From positions 1 through 10,034 of the forward strand of contig CALZCR010000029.1 of NCBI GenBank assembly GCA_945631445.1: a stretch of 10,034 nucleotides of DNA. The letters run 5' to 3'. The position numbers and the translations under genes were made by a program. The notes beneath the pieces were generated by a model that did not search any database, was not told the origin of the DNA, and saw only the letters and a list, made by a program, of their open reading frames with translations. Shown one piece after another: positions 6,213 to 10,034 of this stretch (position 1 is its first letter; each line of letters begins with the position of its first letter). This stretch comes from an uncultured Corynebacterium sp. (GTDB lineage Bacteria > Actinomycetota > Actinomycetes > Mycobacteriales > Mycobacteriaceae).

Positions 6213-6228
6213 AGTGATGCCTGCCACA
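6213..6228. promoter_or_regulatory. Possible GlxR (CRP-type) binding site
   Basis: The 16 bp AGTGATGCCTGCCACA match the TGTGA-N6-TCACA form of CRP/GlxR sites at 8 of the 10 defined positions, with correct spacing. It is about 285 bp upstream of the NlpC/P60 start and 30 bp beyond the Rv1476-like stop codon. Motif match only; the far position weakens it. Confidence 0.25.
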
Positions 6229-6258
6229 TGAATGGCTACGGTTGCGTAACTCTTTTAT

Positions 6259-6726
6259 TCACTCAAGTCTCCGGGCTTGACCCCTGGCCGATAGCCACGC
6301 ACACACCGCGATCACCACGACACAGCCAATGATCGCCGCCGCGGCCGCCGCCCAGTTCACGGAAAAGGACTGCGCCCCGGTCAAAAACTCTGCGACGCCC
6401 GCCACGTAGTCCGGTTCCGCCAGCGGGGCGTCCCGGGAGGTTTCGATGGCCGCACGAGAATGCTCCTCGCTGACCACTGCGCCGGTTCCGGGGCCGCGAA
6501 CGATCACCGTCGAGAAGTCCGTGCCGTCGAGCATGGCCTGCCCGAGATCCCTGAGGTGGGCGGGCTTGCCGGGGCCGGAAACGATGACCGCCGTCGACTC
6601 GTGCACCACCACCTCCGTCAGCTGCTCCGCCAACACGGGGTCCGCCATGTCCGGGGACGTGAAGGCGACGGGGGCGTCCTCGAGCTGCCGGGATAGGGCG
6701 GAAACATCTGCGTCGACGGGAATCAT
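6259..6726 (-). CDS. Rv1476-family membrane protein (DUF6676-like)
   Basis: 155 residues from ATG 6726. Residues 1-115 form an acidic soluble domain (MIPVDADVSALSRQLEDAPV; LAEQLTEVVVHESTAVIVSG; FSTVIVRGPGTGAVVS). A single membrane helix follows at about 124-146 (WAAAAAAIIGCVVVIAVCAW), then a short basic tail, LSARGQARRLE. There is no N-terminal signal, so topology is probably set by the C-terminal helix. The alternation of a helix, a VIV strand and a second VIVRGP strand recalls TPM-like domains (inference). In M. tuberculosis Rv1476 sits between acn and ripA; here the gene likewise sits between acn and an NlpC/P60 gene, which supports the family call and hints at a role in cell-wall remodelling. 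TATCGT ends 7 nt before the ATG and no Shine-Dalgarno sequence is present, so it is probably leaderless. It is divergent from acn. Confidence 0.85.
   Translation of the reverse strand: MIPVDADVSALSRQLEDAPVAFTSPDMADPVLAEQLTEVVVHESTAVIVSGPGKPAHLRDLGQAMLDGTDFSTVIVRGPGTGAVVSEEHSRAAIETSRDAPLAEPDYVAGVAEFLTGAQSFSVNWAAAAAAIIGCVVVIAVCAWLSARGQARRLE
6263..6283. repeat. Near-copy of the palindrome at the 3' end of the Rv1476-like gene (copy A)
   Basis: TCAAG (6263-6267) and CTTGA (6276-6280) flank an 8-bp centre, followed by CCC. Over 21 bp it is identical to copy B (5947-5967) at 19 positions, in the same orientation. It lies within the last codons of the Rv1476-like gene. Confidence 0.6.
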
Positions 6727-6733
6727 GAGAAGT

Positions 6734-6739
6734 ACGATA
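6734..6739 (-). promoter_or_regulatory. -10 element (TATCGT) for the Rv1476-like gene, leaderless
   Basis: On the minus strand TATCGT fits TANNNT and ends 7 nt before the ATG at 6726; the gap (ACTTCTC) contains no ribosome binding site. TATATT at 6790-6795 on the same strand is an alternative with a leader of about 56 nt. Confidence 0.4.
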
Positions 6740-6799
6740 CGGAAGTTCTACCCGGGACGGGGGCGGGCGCACCCGACACGCCCTTTATAAATATAGAAA

Positions 6800-6815
6800 C
6801 CGAACGATTGTACTG
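6800..6815. promoter_or_regulatory. AcnR operator in the acn promoter
   Basis: CCGAACGATTGTACTG differs at only two positions from the C. glutamicum AcnR operator as I remember it (CAGAACGCTTGTACTG; motif CAGNAC-N4-GTACTG). It overlaps the upstream edge of the acn extended -10 and would sit about 14-29 bp before the transcription start, the position where bound AcnR would exclude RNA polymerase. The match rests on memory of the published motif; the repressor gene at the window end appears broken. Confidence 0.75.
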
Positions 6816-6822
6816 TTAAAAT
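6814..6822 (+). promoter_or_regulatory. acn promoter, extended -10 (TGT-TAAAAT)
   Basis: TAAAAT (6817-6822) fits the TANAAT consensus and is preceded by TGT, an extended -10. The predicted start is near 6829, giving a leader of about 88 nt before the TTG at 6917. The AT-rich tract at 6784-6800 covers the -35 region, but no good -35 hexamer is seen, as is common with extended -10 promoters. Confidence 0.6.
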
Positions 6823-6843
6823 GGCAGGAAACGACATCCCTCT

Positions 6844-6892
6844 CCCAGTAGACTTCTGGGTGACGAGTTGCTCGTTAATGACGAAATCACCC
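6844..6892 (+). promoter_or_regulatory. Structured acn 5' leader with mutually exclusive helices
   Basis: Helix P1 pairs CCCAG (6844-6848) with CTGGG (6856-6860). Helix P2 pairs GGGTGA (6858-6863) with TCACCC (6887-6892) and encloses a small hairpin CGAG (6864-6867)/CTCG (6871-6874). P1 and P2 both need GGG 6858-6860, so they cannot coexist. The element ends 14 nt before the acn Shine-Dalgarno sequence. Seen by eye; folding energies were not computed. Confidence 0.4.
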
Positions 6893-6905
6893 AATATCAG
6901 GAAAT

Positions 6906-6909
6906 GGAG
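6906..6909 (+). promoter_or_regulatory. Ribosome binding site deciding the acn TTG start
   Basis: GGAG is followed by a 7-nt spacer and TTG at 6917. It overlaps an out-of-frame ATG at 6904. No upstream in-frame candidate (ATG 6821, ATG 6878) has a comparable site. Confidence 0.6.
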
Positions 6910-6916
6910 CGTCACC

Positions 6917-9710
<2,794 letters not shown>

Positions 9711-9712
<2 letters not shown>

Positions 9713-9727
9713 GGCTTCTTAAGCCTT
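9711..9727 (+). repeat. 7-bp inverted repeat at the acn stop codon
   Basis: AAGGCTT (9711-9717) and AAGCCTT (9721-9727) form a perfect 7-bp stem with a 3-nt loop that begins inside the acn TAA. It lies 21 bp before the larger hairpin and could protect the mRNA 3' end or slow polymerase. No U-tract follows. Confidence 0.45.
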
Positions 9728-9748
9728 CCGCTTGATCTGACCACTACC

Positions 9749-9784
9749 TAGAGCCCGCGCCCGGAAGACCGGGCGCGGGCTCTA
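9749..9784 (+). terminator. Strong hairpin between acn and acnR (terminator or attenuator)
   Basis: Two perfect 16-nt arms (9749-9764 and 9769-9784) with the loop AAGA, mostly G/C. The following bases (CGCTTAGCC) contain no real T-run, so it is an actinobacterial-type terminator or a partial terminator/RNA-processing barrier. It probably lowers acnR expression relative to acn if the two share a transcript. Confidence 0.75.
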
Positions 9785-9815
9785 CGCTTAGCCACCCACA
9801 CAAGGAGAGACTCAC

Positions 9816-10034
9816 ATGCCCGTCGTCAGCGACGAGGAACTCGCCCGTCGTCGTCACGACATCATGGAAAAAGCACGCGGTTGCTTCGCCGAATACGGAT
9901 ACGAAGGAGAGTCGGTCCGCGGCCTGGTAGATGCAACCGGCAATTGTCGGTGAGCCATATTACACCACTTCGGAGACATAGAATTACTGTTTCTTTCAAT
10001 TGCCCATGAGGACGCCTTGCGGAAGGCGGCGGTG
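9816..10034 (+). pseudogene. acnR: AcnR-like TetR repressor gene with in-frame TGA, 3' end outside window
   Basis: ATG 9816 has a good Shine-Dalgarno sequence (AAGGAGAG, 9802-9809). The frame reads MPVVSDEELARRRHDIMEKA, then RGCFAEYGYEGESVRGLVDA, TGNCR, a TGA stop at 9951-9953, and continues open as AILHHFGDIELLFLSIAHED, ALRKAAV to the window end. This aligns with the TetR N-terminal HTH of AcnR (family pattern ATGxSRGAIFHHFGDKE), with TGA replacing the glycine codon after SR. The product would be 45 residues, lacking the recognition helix and the ligand/dimer domain. No ATG or GTG follows the TGA in frame before the last codon, so an early restart looks unlikely. The region around the stop is unusually AT-rich, with rare codons (ATA, TTA, TGT). 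AcnR normally represses acn. Either a decaying gene or sequencing error; I favour a pseudogene with caution. Confidence 0.7.

Larger units (their letters stand above)
5929..6258 (-). other. 330-bp gene-free stretch upstream of the NlpC/P60 gene, rich in inverted repeats
   Basis: No plausible gene was found on either strand. Reading towards the NlpC/P60 gene it holds: a CRP/GlxR-like site (6213-6228), a hairpin with a 7-bp stem (6119-6125/6137-6143), an 8-bp stem enclosing a 16-bp perfect palindrome (6057-6064/6091-6098), a 5-bp stem with a 4-nt loop (6033-6037/6042-6046), a 7-bp direct repeat GTGCGTC (6026-6032 and 6053-6059), a 22-bp near-palindrome (5945-5966) and the Shine-Dalgarno sequence. 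TAGGGT -10-like boxes occur on the minus strand at 6097-6102 and 5964-5969. I could not match it to the c-di-AMP riboswitch. Confidence 0.6.

Noticed and set aside
5929..6258. c-di-AMP (ydaO-type) riboswitch upstream of the NlpC/P60 gene
   Set aside because: I looked for the conserved GAACCCG...AGCUAACCUCG-type segments on the minus strand and did not find them; only general GC-rich hairpins are present.
6758..6764. RamA site (CGGGGGC) upstream of acn
   Set aside because: The motif is too short and G-rich to mean anything in DNA of this composition.
6821..6916. Longer acn start at ATG 6821 or ATG 6878
   Set aside because: ATG 6821 overlaps the -10 element and lies before the predicted transcription start; ATG 6878 has no Shine-Dalgarno sequence; the extra residues do not resemble aconitase.
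9951..9953. TGA read as selenocysteine or by programmed readthrough in acnR
   Set aside because: The family has glycine here, no selenocysteine element is visible after the codon, and TetR repressors have no such precedent that I know.

Overview
The window looks like a chromosomal core region of a high-GC Corynebacterium (Mycobacteriales). Three things support this. The gene order acn / Rv1476-like membrane protein / NlpC-P60 hydrolase / ferrochelatase / hypothetical / NfeD / SPFH matches the arrangement I recall around acn and hemH in C. glutamicum and, more loosely, M. tuberculosis. Many genes start directly after a TANNNT -10 box, as in leaderless corynebacterial mRNAs. The acn promoter carries a sequence very close to the AcnR operator described in C. 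glutamicum. No phage, IS element, CRISPR array, tRNA or rRNA was seen.

Layout. 2-499 (+) is the 3' part of a TVP38/TMEM64 (VTT) membrane protein gene. 521-1060 (+) encodes a small protein with a C-terminal helix-turn-helix. It overlaps convergently a minus-strand block: an SPFH/stomatin-like protein (1025-2215), an NfeD-like protein (2216-2644, zero spacing) and a DUF3097 protein (2670-3503). A 34-bp divergent promoter separates DUF3097 from an unrecognised conserved-type protein (3538-4299, +), which overlaps the end of hemH (4266-5348, -). Upstream of hemH on the minus strand are a secreted NlpC/P60 peptidoglycan hydrolase (5380-5928), a 330-bp gene-free stretch rich in inverted repeats, and an Rv1476-like single-pass membrane protein (6259-6726). 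Divergent from the last is aconitase acn (6917-9712, +), with a leader of about 88 nt, followed by a strong hairpin and the 5' part of acnR, which runs off the window.

How the genes work together. NfeD and SPFH form a classic membrane-microdomain/protease-associated pair. HemH inserts iron into a porphyrin (probably coproporphyrin III in this lineage). Aconitase is an iron-sulfur TCA enzyme, normally repressed by AcnR. The NlpC/P60 enzyme probably acts in cell separation, and the Rv1476-like protein is its syntenic partner.

The most notable points: acnR carries an in-frame TGA inside its HTH although its operator upstream of acn is well preserved; up to six starts in the window look leaderless; the acn leader can form mutually exclusive helices; two near-identical palindromes flank the gene-free region upstream of the NlpC/P60 gene; and DUF3097 contains motifs reminiscent of a Toprim domain. 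Most of the window is ordinary core genome. I found no clear new multi-gene system.
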